Shown here one piece after another: positions 55,270-64,000 of a DNA stretch of 64,000 nt. The stretch's first letter is position 1, and each line of letters begins with the position of its first letter. Made by a program: the position numbers and the translations under genes. The DNA is from Hordeum vulgare subsp. vulgare. Lineage: Eukaryota > Streptophyta > Magnoliopsida > Poales > Poaceae. The DNA is taken from positions 540,834,316 through 540,898,315 of the forward strand of contig NC_058519.1 in the NCBI RefSeq assembly GCF_904849725.1. The letters run 5' to 3'. The notes beneath the pieces are model-generated. The model was given only the letters and a program-made list of their open reading frames with translations. It was not told the DNA's origin and searched no databases.

Positions 55270-55828
55270 TGTTGGGGAACGTCGCATGGGAAACAAAAAA
55301 ATTCCTACGCGCACGAAGACCTATCATGGTGATGTCCATCTACGAGAGGACATTTGGATCTATGTACCCTTGTAGATCGCACAGCAGGAAGCGTTAAGAA
55401 ACGCGGTTGATGTAGTGGAACGTCCTCATGTCCCTCGATCCACCCCGCGAACCGTCCCACGAACCGTCCCGCGATCCGTCCCACGATCCGCTCTGTTCTA
55501 GTGCCGAACGAACGACACCTCCGCATTCAGCACACGTACAGCTCGACGATGATCTCGGCCTTCTTGATCCAGCAAGCAAGATGGAGAAGTAGATGAGTTC
55601 TCCGGCAGCGTGACGACACTCCGGTGGTGGTGAAGGATCTACTACTGCAGGGCTCCGCCCGAGCTCCGCAGAAATACGATCTAGAGCAAAAACCATGGTG
55701 TTTGTGGTCGGGCTGCCGTGGCAAAAGTTGTCTCAAATCAACCCTAGAACTCCACTATATATAGGAGGAGGGGAGGGGAGGCTTGCCTTGGGGTCCAAGA
55801 CCCCAAGGGTGCACCGGCCAAGGAGGTG
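55270..55828 (-). repeat. LTR of C2, left part
   Basis: Plus strand begins TGTTGGGGAACGTCGCATGG after ATCCG. It is strongly similar to the first ~560 bp of C1's LTR, with an extra ~100 bp around 55600-55690. Interrupted by N1 at 55829; continues at 62514. Confidence 0.9.
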
Positions 55829-57384
55829 TGATACGTCTCCAACGTATCTATAATTTTTGATGGTTTCATGCTATTATCTTGTCAAACTTTGGATGTTTTG
55901 CATGCCTTTTATATATTTTTTGGGACTAACTTATTAACTCAGTGCCAAGTGCCAGTTCCTGTTTTTTCCATGTTTTTTACCCCTTTCAAAGGAGATTTTG
56001 AAACGGAGTCCAAACGGAATAAAATCCTCGAAAAGATTTTTTCCGTAACCGAAGAAGATGAGGAGACTTGAGAGCCAAGGCAGGGGGCCCCAGGGGCCCC
56101 ACAAGCCCCCACCCCGCAGCCAGGGGGAGGCCGTGGCCCTCAAGCTTGTGGGCCCCCTAGACCTCCTTTGCCCTAGGTTTTGCGCCTATATATCCCCAAA
56201 AAATCCACAAAAAATCAGGAGATCATCGAAAGTACTTTTTCGCCGCCGCAAGCTTCTGTCTCCGCAAGATCCCATCTGGGGCACGTTCTGGTGCCCTGCC
56301 GGAGGGGGATTCGGATACGGAGGGCTTCTACATCAACACCATGACCTGTCCGATGATGCGTGAGTAGTTCACCATAGACCTACGGGTCCATAGCTAGTAA
56401 CTAGATGGCTTCTTCTCTCTCTTGGATCTTCAATACAAAGTTCTCCATGATCTTCATGGAGATCTATCCAATGTAATCTTCTTTTGCGGTGTGTTTGTCG
56501 AGATCCGATGAATTGTGGATTTATGATCGGATTATCTATGAATCTTATTTGAGTTTCTTCTGATCTCTCTTATGCATGATTTCATATCCTTGTAATTCTC
56601 TACGAGTTGTGGGTTTTGTTTGGCCAACTAGATCTATGATTCTTGCAATGGGAGAAGTGCTTGGTTTTGGATTCATACTATGCGGTGACCTCACCCAGTG
56701 ACAGAAGGGGTAGCGAGGCACGCATCATGTTGTTGCCATCAAGGGTAAAAAGATGGGGTTTTCATCATTCGTTTGAGATTATCCCTCTACATCATGTCAT
56801 CTTGCTTAAAGCGTTACTCTGTTCGTAATGAACTCAATACACTAGATGCATGCTGGATAGCGGTCGATGTGTGGAGTAATAGTAGTAGATGCATAAAGTA
56901 TCGGTCTACTTGTCTCGGACGTGATGCCTATATGTATGATCATTGCCTTAGATATTGTCATGACTTTGCGCGGTTCTATCAATTGCTCGACAGTAATTTG
57001 TTCACCCACCGTGATATTTGCTATTTTGCAAGAAGCCTCTAGTGAACACTATGGCCCCCGGGTCTACTCCACACCATATTTTCAGCCTTACGCCTTTTAC
57101 TTCGTTGCACTTTCCGCCTTCAGATCTCACTTTGCAAATAATCTTGAAGGGATTGACAACCCCTTTGAAGCGTTGGGTGCAAGCTCGTTTGTGTTTGCGC
57201 AGGTACTCTGGACTTGATGAGACCCTCCTACTGGATCGATACCTTGGTTCTCAAACTGAGGGAAATACTTACTGCTCCTGTGCTGCATCACCCTTTCCTC
57301 TTCAAGGGAAAAACCGACGCAAACAAGAGAAGTAGCAAGAAGAATTCCTGGTGTTGCCGGGGAAGGACTTTTGTTCCCGTAGCA
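55829..57384 (+). repeat. 5' LTR of N1 (1556 bp)
   Basis: TGATACGTCTCCAACG ... TGTTCCCGTAGCA. Hairpin 56082-56159 (AGGGGGCCCCAGGGGCCCC ... GGGCCCCCT, core CCACAAGC/GCTTGTGG), TATA-like CCTATATATCC at 56185. Near the end it contains CCTGGTGTTGCCGGGGAAGG (57349-57368), a primer-site-like sequence inside the LTR. Confidence 0.93.
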
Positions 57385-57394
57385 GAAGAATTTC

Positions 57395-57412
57395 TGGCGC
57401 CATTGCTAGGGA
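57395..57412 (+). other. Primer-binding site of N1, degenerate
   Basis: TGGCGCCATTGCTAGGGA, two to three changes from the A1/A3 site, ten bases inside the LTR. Confidence 0.8.
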
Positions 57413-57602
57413 GGAAGATCAAGTCAAGAACTCATCCAAGTAGGTGTCGCAAACTCATATCTTGCATTTACTTTGTTTGCGAGTTGCCTCTCGTTTTCCT
57501 CTCCCCCACTTCACAATTTGTCTTTTTCGTTTGCCTTTCCTTTGCTTGTGTGCTATGGGCCTTCAATATGCTTGCATCTTCGCTTGCTGAAAATCTAGTG
57601 AT

Positions 57603-58297
57603 ATGGATCCTCACCCACTTGCTAATCTATTTAAGAGATCCACTTATGTGGAACCAATTGCTAGTGAGTTGAGTGCACTTGACTTTCTCTATGGAGTTTT
57701 GCTTGAGATGCGTGAATCTGAAAATCGTGATGAAGAAATTTATGTAATGATTCATGAGGGCTCTCCTTGAATGAAAAGCATGAGTGCAATGATTTCATTA
57801 TAAATTCTATTAATGACAATCATGCTAAAAGTATGCAAAACCCTAAGCTTGGGGATGCTAGTTTTGCTATGTCCACTACTTGTTGCAATGATATTTGCAA
57901 TAATATTGAAAGTGGGTTTGGAGAAGTCATGACTTTAGTTGATGATAATCCCACTATTTTTGAAGAGCGTCAACTTTGCATGCATGTGGATCATGAAAAG
58001 AATATCCTTTGTGATAGCTATTTTGTTGAATTTGATTATGATCCCACATGTAATTGCTATGAGAGAGGAAAATATTTTGGTAGAAACTTTCATGTTACCA
58101 AATTACCTCTCGTTATGTGGAGATTGCTATTGTCTCTTTCTTCTTCCATGCGAACGGCAACTATTGGTTGCCGTGACAATCTGTTTTCCTATAAAATGCC
58201 TATGCATAGGAAGTATGTTAGACTTAGATATGTTTGTCACATGTTTAATGATGCTCTCTCCGTGTCCGATTGCTATCTTTTATGTGAGCATCATTGA
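57603..58297 (+). pseudogene. Single ORF of N1, one frameshift
   Basis: ATG at 57603 opens MDPHPLANLFKRSTYVEPI and stops with TGA at 57768-57770. A one-base shift near 57764 continues as LNEKHECNDFIINSIND, then NPKLGDASFAMSTTC, EVMTLVDDNPTIFEE, DSYFVEFDYDPTC and ends YLLCEHH at 58297. About 230 residues in all. The phrase PKLGDA is echoed by AAGCTTGGGGATGC motifs elsewhere in N1. I know of no function; the protein is acidic, Cys/His-containing, without known gag or enzyme motifs. Confidence 0.75.
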
Positions 58298-60950
58298 ATT
58301 ATCAATGCCTAGCTAAGGGCGTTAAACAATAGCGCTTGTTGGGAGGCAACCCAATGAATTTATCTTTTTCTTTCTGTTTTGTTGCGTCTACACCATCATA
58401 ATTCTGTTGTGATTGTGTTTTTTGTGTTTCTTTTTGTGTTTGAGCCAAGCAAAACCTTTATGACTAGTCTTGGTAATGGTTGTTTGATCCTGCTGGACAA
58501 AGACAGAAACATTTTGCTCACGAGATGATTTTTCATTTTTATTCAGGAAGCAATTTTGAGTTGATTCCTTTTGCTGCTGGTTGATATGCCTTTTGCCCAG
58601 GCAGTCATAATTTTTCAGATGTTGTGGGGTACCAGAAGTATACGAAGTATACAGATTGCTACAGACTGGTCTGTTTTTGACAGATTCTGTTTTTGTTGAG
58701 TTGGTTGCTTGTTTTGATGAAACTATGGTTAGTATCAGTGGGTACTAGCCATGGAAAAGTGAGAATACAGTAGCCCAACAACAATATAGATATAATTCAA
58801 GTTTTCTACAGTACCAAAAGAGGTGGTAGTTTTTTTCTTGTGCTAATGTTATCACGAGTTTCTGTTTAAGTTTTGTGTTGTGAAGTTTTCAAGTTTTGAG
58901 TGATGTTCTCATGGACAAAGAGATAAGGAGTGGAAAGAGCTCAATCTTGGGGATGCCCAAGCCATCCCAAGCCAAATTCAAGGACACCAAAAAGCCTAAG
59001 CTTGGGGATGCCCCGGGAAGGCATCCCCTCTTTCGTCTTCAATCCATCGATAACATTACTTGGAGCTATATTTTTATTCATCACATGATATGCGTTTTGC
59101 TTGGAGCGTCTTGTATCTTAGGAGTCTTTTATTTTGTTGTGTCATAATCATCCTTGCTGCACACCTTTTTGAGAGAGAGACATGCACTCATCGTGATTTT
59201 GCTAGAATGCTCATAGTGCTTCACTTATATCTTTTGAGCTAGATACTTTTGCTCTATGTGTTTCACTTATATCTTTTAGAGCACGGCGGTGCATGACTTG
59301 GTAGTTGGCTTATGCTATGAAAGTAGTCCCAAATGTGATAGGTACCCAAAGAGGATGCAAGAACCTCCATCTTCATGTGCATTGAGTAGAAAGAGTACTC
59401 TTGATTCCTCTCAATTAGTTTTGAGACGTGGATTTGGTAATATTAAGAGCTATGTTAGTAGGGTGTTGTGAATCTAGAGATACTTGTGTTGAAGTTAGTG
59501 ATTCCCGTAGCATGCACGTATGGTGAACCGCTATGTTAGGAAGTCGGAGCATAATTGATCTATTGATTGTCATCCTTTGTGTTGAGGTCGGGATCGCGCG
59601 ATGGTTAACACCTACCTACCCTTCCCCTCGAAGTATGCGTTTAGCACTTTGTTTCGATTACTAATAAAAACTTTTGCAACAAGTATGTGAGTTATTCATG
59701 ATTAATGTGAGTCCATGGTATAGATGCACTTTCACCTTCCACCATTTCTAGCCTCTCTAGTGTCGCGCAACTCTCGCCGGTGCACAAACCCACCATATGC
59801 CTTCCTTAAACAGCCACCATACCTACCTACTATGGCATTTTCATAGCCATTCTGAGATATATTGCCATGCAACTCCCACCGTTCCGTCTCATGACTTGTG
59901 TCGTCACTTTCATGCTTCCATTGCATGATCGTAAGAAAGCAAGCGAGATGTTTTCAACGTCATACGTCATGCTAGATCGTTGCACATCCCGGTACACTGT
60001 CGGAGGCATTTCCTATAGAGTCATTATCATTTTGAGCTTTGAGCTATCAGTAAATAAAAGTGTGATGATCATCATTATTAGAGCATTGTCCCATGTGAGG
60101 AAATAAAAAAATCCCAAAGAGCCCAAAAAAAGAGAAGATGCCTAAGAGCCCAAATGAAAAAAAAAGAGAAGGGACAATGCTACTATCTTTTTCCACACTT
60201 GTGCTTCATAATAGCACCATGTTCTTCATGATTGAGAGCTTCTTGCTTTGTCACTACCATATGCTAGTGGGAATCTTCATTATATAACTTGGCTTGTATA
60301 TTCCAATGATGGGCTTCCTCAAAATTTCCCTAGGTTTTCGTGAGCAAGCAAGTTGGATGCACACCCACTAGTTTTCCTTTTGAGCTTTCACATACTTATA
60401 GCTCTAGTGCATCTCTTGTATAGCAATCCCTACTCATTCACATTGATATCTATTAATGGTCATCTCCATAGCCTTTTGATACGCGGAGTCAATGTGACCA
60501 TATCCTCCTTTTTGTCTCACAACCACCACCACACTCTATTCCACCTATAGTGCTATATCCATGGCTGACGCTCATGTATTGCATGATAGTTATAAAAAGT
60601 TTGAGAAAGTAAGAGTGTGAAAACAATTACTTGGCCAATACCGGGGTTATGCATGATTTACATTAGTTGTGTGAGGATGATGGAGCATAGCCAGACTATA
60701 TGATTTTGTAGGGATAACTTTCCTTGGCCTTGTTATTTTGAAAGTTCATGATTACCTTGCTAGTTTGCTTGAAGTATTATTTTTTTCATGTGAATAGCAA
60801 ACTATTGTTTTGAATCTTACGGATCTGAACATTCATGTCACGTGAAAGAAGTTGCGAAGGACAACTATGCTAGGTAGCATTCCACATCAAAAATTCATTC
60901 TTTATCACTTCCCTACTCGAGGACGAGCACGAGTTAAGCTTGGGGATGCT
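58298..60950 (+). other. Non-coding remainder of N1, ending in the polypurine tract
   Basis: Begins with GGGCGTTAAACAATAGCGCTTG and a T-rich stretch. Contains AAGCTTGGGGATGC at 58996 and the end motif AAGCTTGGGGATGCT at 60936-60950 directly before the LTR. A small A-rich duplication (GAGCCCAAAAAAAGAG / GAGCCCAAATGAAAAA) lies at 60118-60172. Short ORFs (58896-59147 and others) have no recognisable features. Confidence 0.75.
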
Positions 60951-62508
60951 TGATACGTCTCCAATGTATCTATAATTTTTGATGGTTTCATGTTATTATC
61001 TTGTCAAACTTTGGATGTTTTGCATGCCTTTTATATATTTTTTGGGACTAACTTATTATCTCAGTGCCAAGTGCCAGTTCCTATTTTTTCCATGTTTTTG
61101 ACCCCTTTCAGAGGAGATTTCGAAATGGAGTCCAAATGGAATAAAATCCCTGAAATGATTTTTTCCGTAACGGAAGAAGATGAGGAGACTTGAGAGCCAA
61201 GGCAGGGGGCCCCAGGGGCCCCACAAGCCCCCACCCCGCGGCCAGGGGGGAGGTCGTGGCCCTCAGGCTTGTGGGCCCCCTGTACCTCCTTTTCCCTAGG
61301 TTTTGCGCCTATATATCCCTAAAAATTCCACAAAAAATCAGGAGATCATCGAAAGTACTTTTCCGCCGCCACAAGCTTCTGTCTCCGCAAGATCCCATCT
61401 GGGGCACGTTCTGGTGCCGTGCCGGAGGGGGGATTTGGATACGGAGGGCTTCTTCATCAACACCATGACCTCTCCGATGATGCGTGAGTAGTTCACCATA
61501 GACCTACGGGTCCATAGCTAGTAACTAGATGGCTTCTTCTCTCTCTTAGATCTTCGATACAATGTTCTCCATGATCTTCATGGAGATCTATCCGATGTAA
61601 TCTTGTTTTGCGGTATGTTTGTCGAGATCCGACGAATCGTGGATTTATGATCAGATTATCTATGAATCTTATTTGAGTTTCTTCTGATCTCTCTTATGCA
61701 TGATTTCATATCCTTGTAATTCTCTTCGAGGTGTGGGTTTTGTTTGGCCAACTAGATCTATGATTCTTGCAATGGGAGAAGTGCTTGGTTTTGGGTTCAT
61801 ACCATGCGGTGACCTCACCCAGTGACAGAAGGGGTAGCGAGGCACGCATCATGTTGTTGCCATCAAGGGTAAAAAGATGGGGTTTTCATCATTGGTTTGA
61901 GATTATCCCTCTACATCATGTCCTCTTGCTTAAAGCGTTCCTCTGTTCGTAATGAACTCAATACACTAGATGCATGCTGGATAGCGGTCGATGTGTGGAG
62001 TAATAGTAGTAGATGCATAAAGTATCGGTCTACTTGTCTCGGACGTGATGCCTATATGTATGATCATTGCCTTCGATATCGTCATGACTTTGCGTGGTTC
62101 TATCAATTGCTCGACAGTAATTTGTTCACCCACCGTGATATTTGCTATTTTGAGAGAAGCCTCTAGTGAACACTATGCCCCCCGGGTCTACTCCACACCA
62201 TATTTTCAGCCTTATACCTTTTACTTCATTGCACTTTCCGCCATCAGATCTCACTTTGCAAACAATCTTGAAGGGATTGACAACCCCTTTCAACCGTTGG
62301 GTGTAAGCTCGTTTGTGTTTGCGCAGGTACTATGGACTTAACGAGACCCTCCTACTGGATCGATACCTTGGTTCTCAAACTGAGGGAAATACTTACTGCT
62401 CATGTGCTGCATCACCCTTTCCTCTTCAAGGGAAAAACCGACGCAAACAAGAGAAGTAGCAAGAAGAATTCCTGGCATTGCCGGGGAAGGACTTTTGTTG
62501 CCGTAGCA
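60951..62508 (+). repeat. 3' LTR of N1 (1558 bp)
   Basis: Same ends as the 5' LTR (TGATACGTCTCC ... TTGCCGTAGCA). Hairpin 61203-61281, TATA-like CCTATATATCC at 61308. The internal primer-site-like CCTGGCATTGCCGGGGAAGG is also present (62471-62490), confirming that it belongs to the LTR. Confidence 0.93.
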
Positions 62509-62513
62509 AGGTG

Positions 62514-63783
62514 GAGGAGTCCACCTCCAATCCTAGTCCAACTAGGATTGGAAGGTGGAGTCCTTCCCTTCCCTCCCACCTTTTTTTCCTTTTCTCTTTG
62601 ATTTCCTTATCCCTTGTGCATAGGCCTTATTGGGTTGTCCCACCAGCCCACTAAGGGCTGGTGCGGCACCCCTAGGGCATATGGGCTTCCCCGGGTGGGT
62701 TGGCCCCCTCCCGGTGAACATCCGGAACCCATTCGTCACTCCCGGTACATTCCCGGTAATGCCCAAAAACCTTCCGGCAATCAAATGATGTCATCCTATA
62801 TATCAATATTCGTCTCCGAACCATTCAGGAAACACTCGTGACGTCCGTGGTCTCATCCCGGACTCCGAACAACATTCGGTAACCACACATATAACTCAAC
62901 TATACTAAAACATCGCCGAACCTTAAGTGTGGAGACCCTGCGGGTTTGAGAACTATGCAGACATTCCCCGAGGTACTCCTCGGTCAATATCCAATAGCGG
63001 GACCTGGATGCCCATGTTGGATCCTACATATTCTCCGAATAACTTATCGGTTGAACCTCAGTGTCAAGGATTCAGGCAATCCCGTATGCCATTCCCTTTG
63101 TCCTTCGGTATGTTACTTGCCCAAGATTCGATCGTCGGTATCCACATACCTATTTCAATCTCATTACCGGCAACTCTCTTTTCTCATTCCGTAATACAAG
63201 ATCCTGTGACTTATACTTAGTCACATTGCTTGCAAGGCTTGTGTGTGATGTTGTATTACCGAGTGGGCCCCGAGATACCTCTCCGTCACACGGAGTGACA
63301 AATCCCAGTCTTGATCCATACTAACCCAACGGACACCTTCGGAGATACCTGTAGAGCACCTTTATAGTCACCTAGTTACGTTGTGACGTTTGATACACAC
63401 AAGGCATCCCTCCGGTGCCAGTGGGTTATATGATCTCATGGTCAAAGGAACAAATACTTGACACGCAGAAAACAATAGCAATAAAATGACACGATCAATA
63501 TGCTACGTTGATAGTTCGGGTCTAGTCCATCACATGATTCCCGTAATGATGTGACCCAGTTATCAAGCAACAACACTTTGCACATAGTCAGAAAACCTTG
63601 ACTATCCTTGATCAACTGGCTAGCCAACTAGAGGCTTGCTAGGGACATTGTTGTGTCTATTTATCCACACATGTATCTATGTTTTCATTCAATACAATTA
63701 TAGCATGGATAAGAAACGATTATCTTTAAAAAGGAAATATAATAATAACTATTTTTCATTGCGTCTAGGACATATTTCCAATA
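62514..63783 (-). repeat. LTR of C2, right part
   Basis: Resumes GAGGAGTCCACC after the AGGTG duplication and ends CATATTTCCAATA on the plus strand; the final bases are mutated from CCAACA. Highly similar to 52550-53780 of C1's LTR. Confidence 0.9.
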
Positions 63784-63825
63784 GTCCCCCACTTGCACTA
63801 GAGAGTCCTCAAATCGCCATGTGAT

Positions 63826-63999
63826 TTACATTGTAATAAATCGAACACCCATACAGTTCTGGTGTTGATCATGTTTTGCCCGTGGAAGAGGTTTAGTTAG
63901 CGGGTCTGCTACATTCAGATTCGTGTGCACTTTGCAAATATTCACGTCCTCTAACTCGACGTAGTCGCGGATGAGGTTGAAGCGTCGTTTGATGTGTCT
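63826..63999 (-). pseudogene. C-terminus of Copia pol (RNase H end) of C2
   Basis: The minus strand reads HIKRRFNLIRDYVELEDVNI, then VHTNLNVADPLTKPLPRAKH and MGVRFITM with TAA at 63826-63828. This is the usual end of Angela/BARE RNase H. The frame is open as far as the window shows; the call is fragmentary because the rest lies outside. Confidence 0.88.
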
Positions 64000-64000
64000 G

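Larger units (their letters stand above)
55829..62508 (+). mobile_element. N1: complete non-autonomous Gypsy-type LTR retrotransposon (6680 bp)
   Basis: LTRs 55829-57384 and 60951-62508, target duplication AGGTG at 55824-55828 and 62509-62513. The internal 3.57 kb has a primer site, one short ORF and a polypurine tract, but no gag core, protease, RT or integrase. The LTRs are related to that of A1, which carries a real gag, so an A1-type element could have supplied the proteins. LTR copies differ by scattered single bases. Confidence 0.93.
55270..64000 (-). mobile_element. C2: second Angela/BARE-type Copia element, 3' LTR and pol end, running off the window
   Basis: Inserted in the pol remnant of C1; five-base left flank ATCCG. 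LTR pieces of 559 and 1270 bp add up to about 1829 bp once N1 and one AGGTG copy are removed. The polypurine tract GTGCAAGTGGGGGAC (minus strand) and RNase H follow on the right. The 5' LTR is outside the window. Confidence 0.88.

Noticed and set aside
56773..57335. Several ~90-105 aa ORFs in N1's LTRs (also 61897-62341)
   Set aside because: Both LTR copies are open in overlapping frames by chance; no codon-level conservation is evident between them.
1..64000. tRNA, rRNA, snRNA or ordinary plant genes
   Set aside because: None recognised on either strand; every long stretch is accounted for by transposable-element structure.

Overview
The window is intergenic chromosomal DNA from a large grass genome, almost certainly a Triticeae species (wheat, Aegilops, rye or barley group). 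The evidence is the repeat families: an Angela/BARE/WIS-type Copia LTR (ends TGTTGGAAATATG / CGTTCCCCAACA), Athila-lineage Gypsy elements with LTRs starting TGATACGTC and a TGGCGCCGTTGCC primer site, Tat-lineage Gypsy elements with antisense multi-exon genes, and an En/Spm (CACTA) transposon with CACTACTGGAAT ends. I find no host gene, tRNA, rRNA or CRISPR. Nearly all coding sequence belongs to transposable elements and most of it is decayed. Layout, left to right: (1) 1-6222, 3' half of a Tat-lineage Gypsy element (T1, + strand: pol end, 71-bp repeats, antisense gene, 3' LTR). T1 sits inside the antisense gene of (2) a second Tat element (T2, 6223-11334), which sits inside the gag of (3) a minus-strand Athila-type element (A1, 11335-14549), which sits in (4) an old Gypsy-like 3' region (14550-16376, resuming at 51640-52025). 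(5) That region is split by a CACTA transposon, 16377-51636, with matching 3-bp AGT target duplications. The CACTA carries a truncated tnpD, a multi-exon Transposase_24 (tnpA-like) gene and a large AT-rich higher-order repeat with three GAA/TTC palindromes. It was invaded by (6) an Athila element (A2, 17417-37773, duplication ACACC), whose integrase was invaded by (7) a non-autonomous Athila relative (A3, 23635-33808, duplication CGGTG). A partial long-LTR element (M, about 37900-41297) follows. (8) On the right, the Gypsy-like region is interrupted by a minus-strand Angela-type Copia (C1, 52026-55269), interrupted by a second one (C2, 55270 to the window end), whose LTR holds a complete non-autonomous Gypsy element (N1, 55829-62508, duplication AGGTG). 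Four insertions are confirmed by matching target duplications read from the sequence (CACTA, A2, A3, N1). Two places do not fit simple nesting. At A3 the 3' LTR is preceded by a second copy of the host integrase flank. Around M the end of A2's right LTR plus adjoining CACTA minisatellite is present twice. Both look like recombination between an inserted and an uninserted (or solo-LTR) copy of the same locus. The observation I would follow first is a GC-rich hairpin with the core CCACAAGC ... GCTTGTGG and an often poly-C loop. It lies just upstream of the TATA box in every TGATACGTC LTR here (seven copies) and recurs twice inside elements, upstream of the extra ORFs of A2 and A3, as if an LTR-type promoter had been copied to drive the accessory gene. 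Family names and domain assignments come from recognising motifs in the translated sequence; no database search was run.
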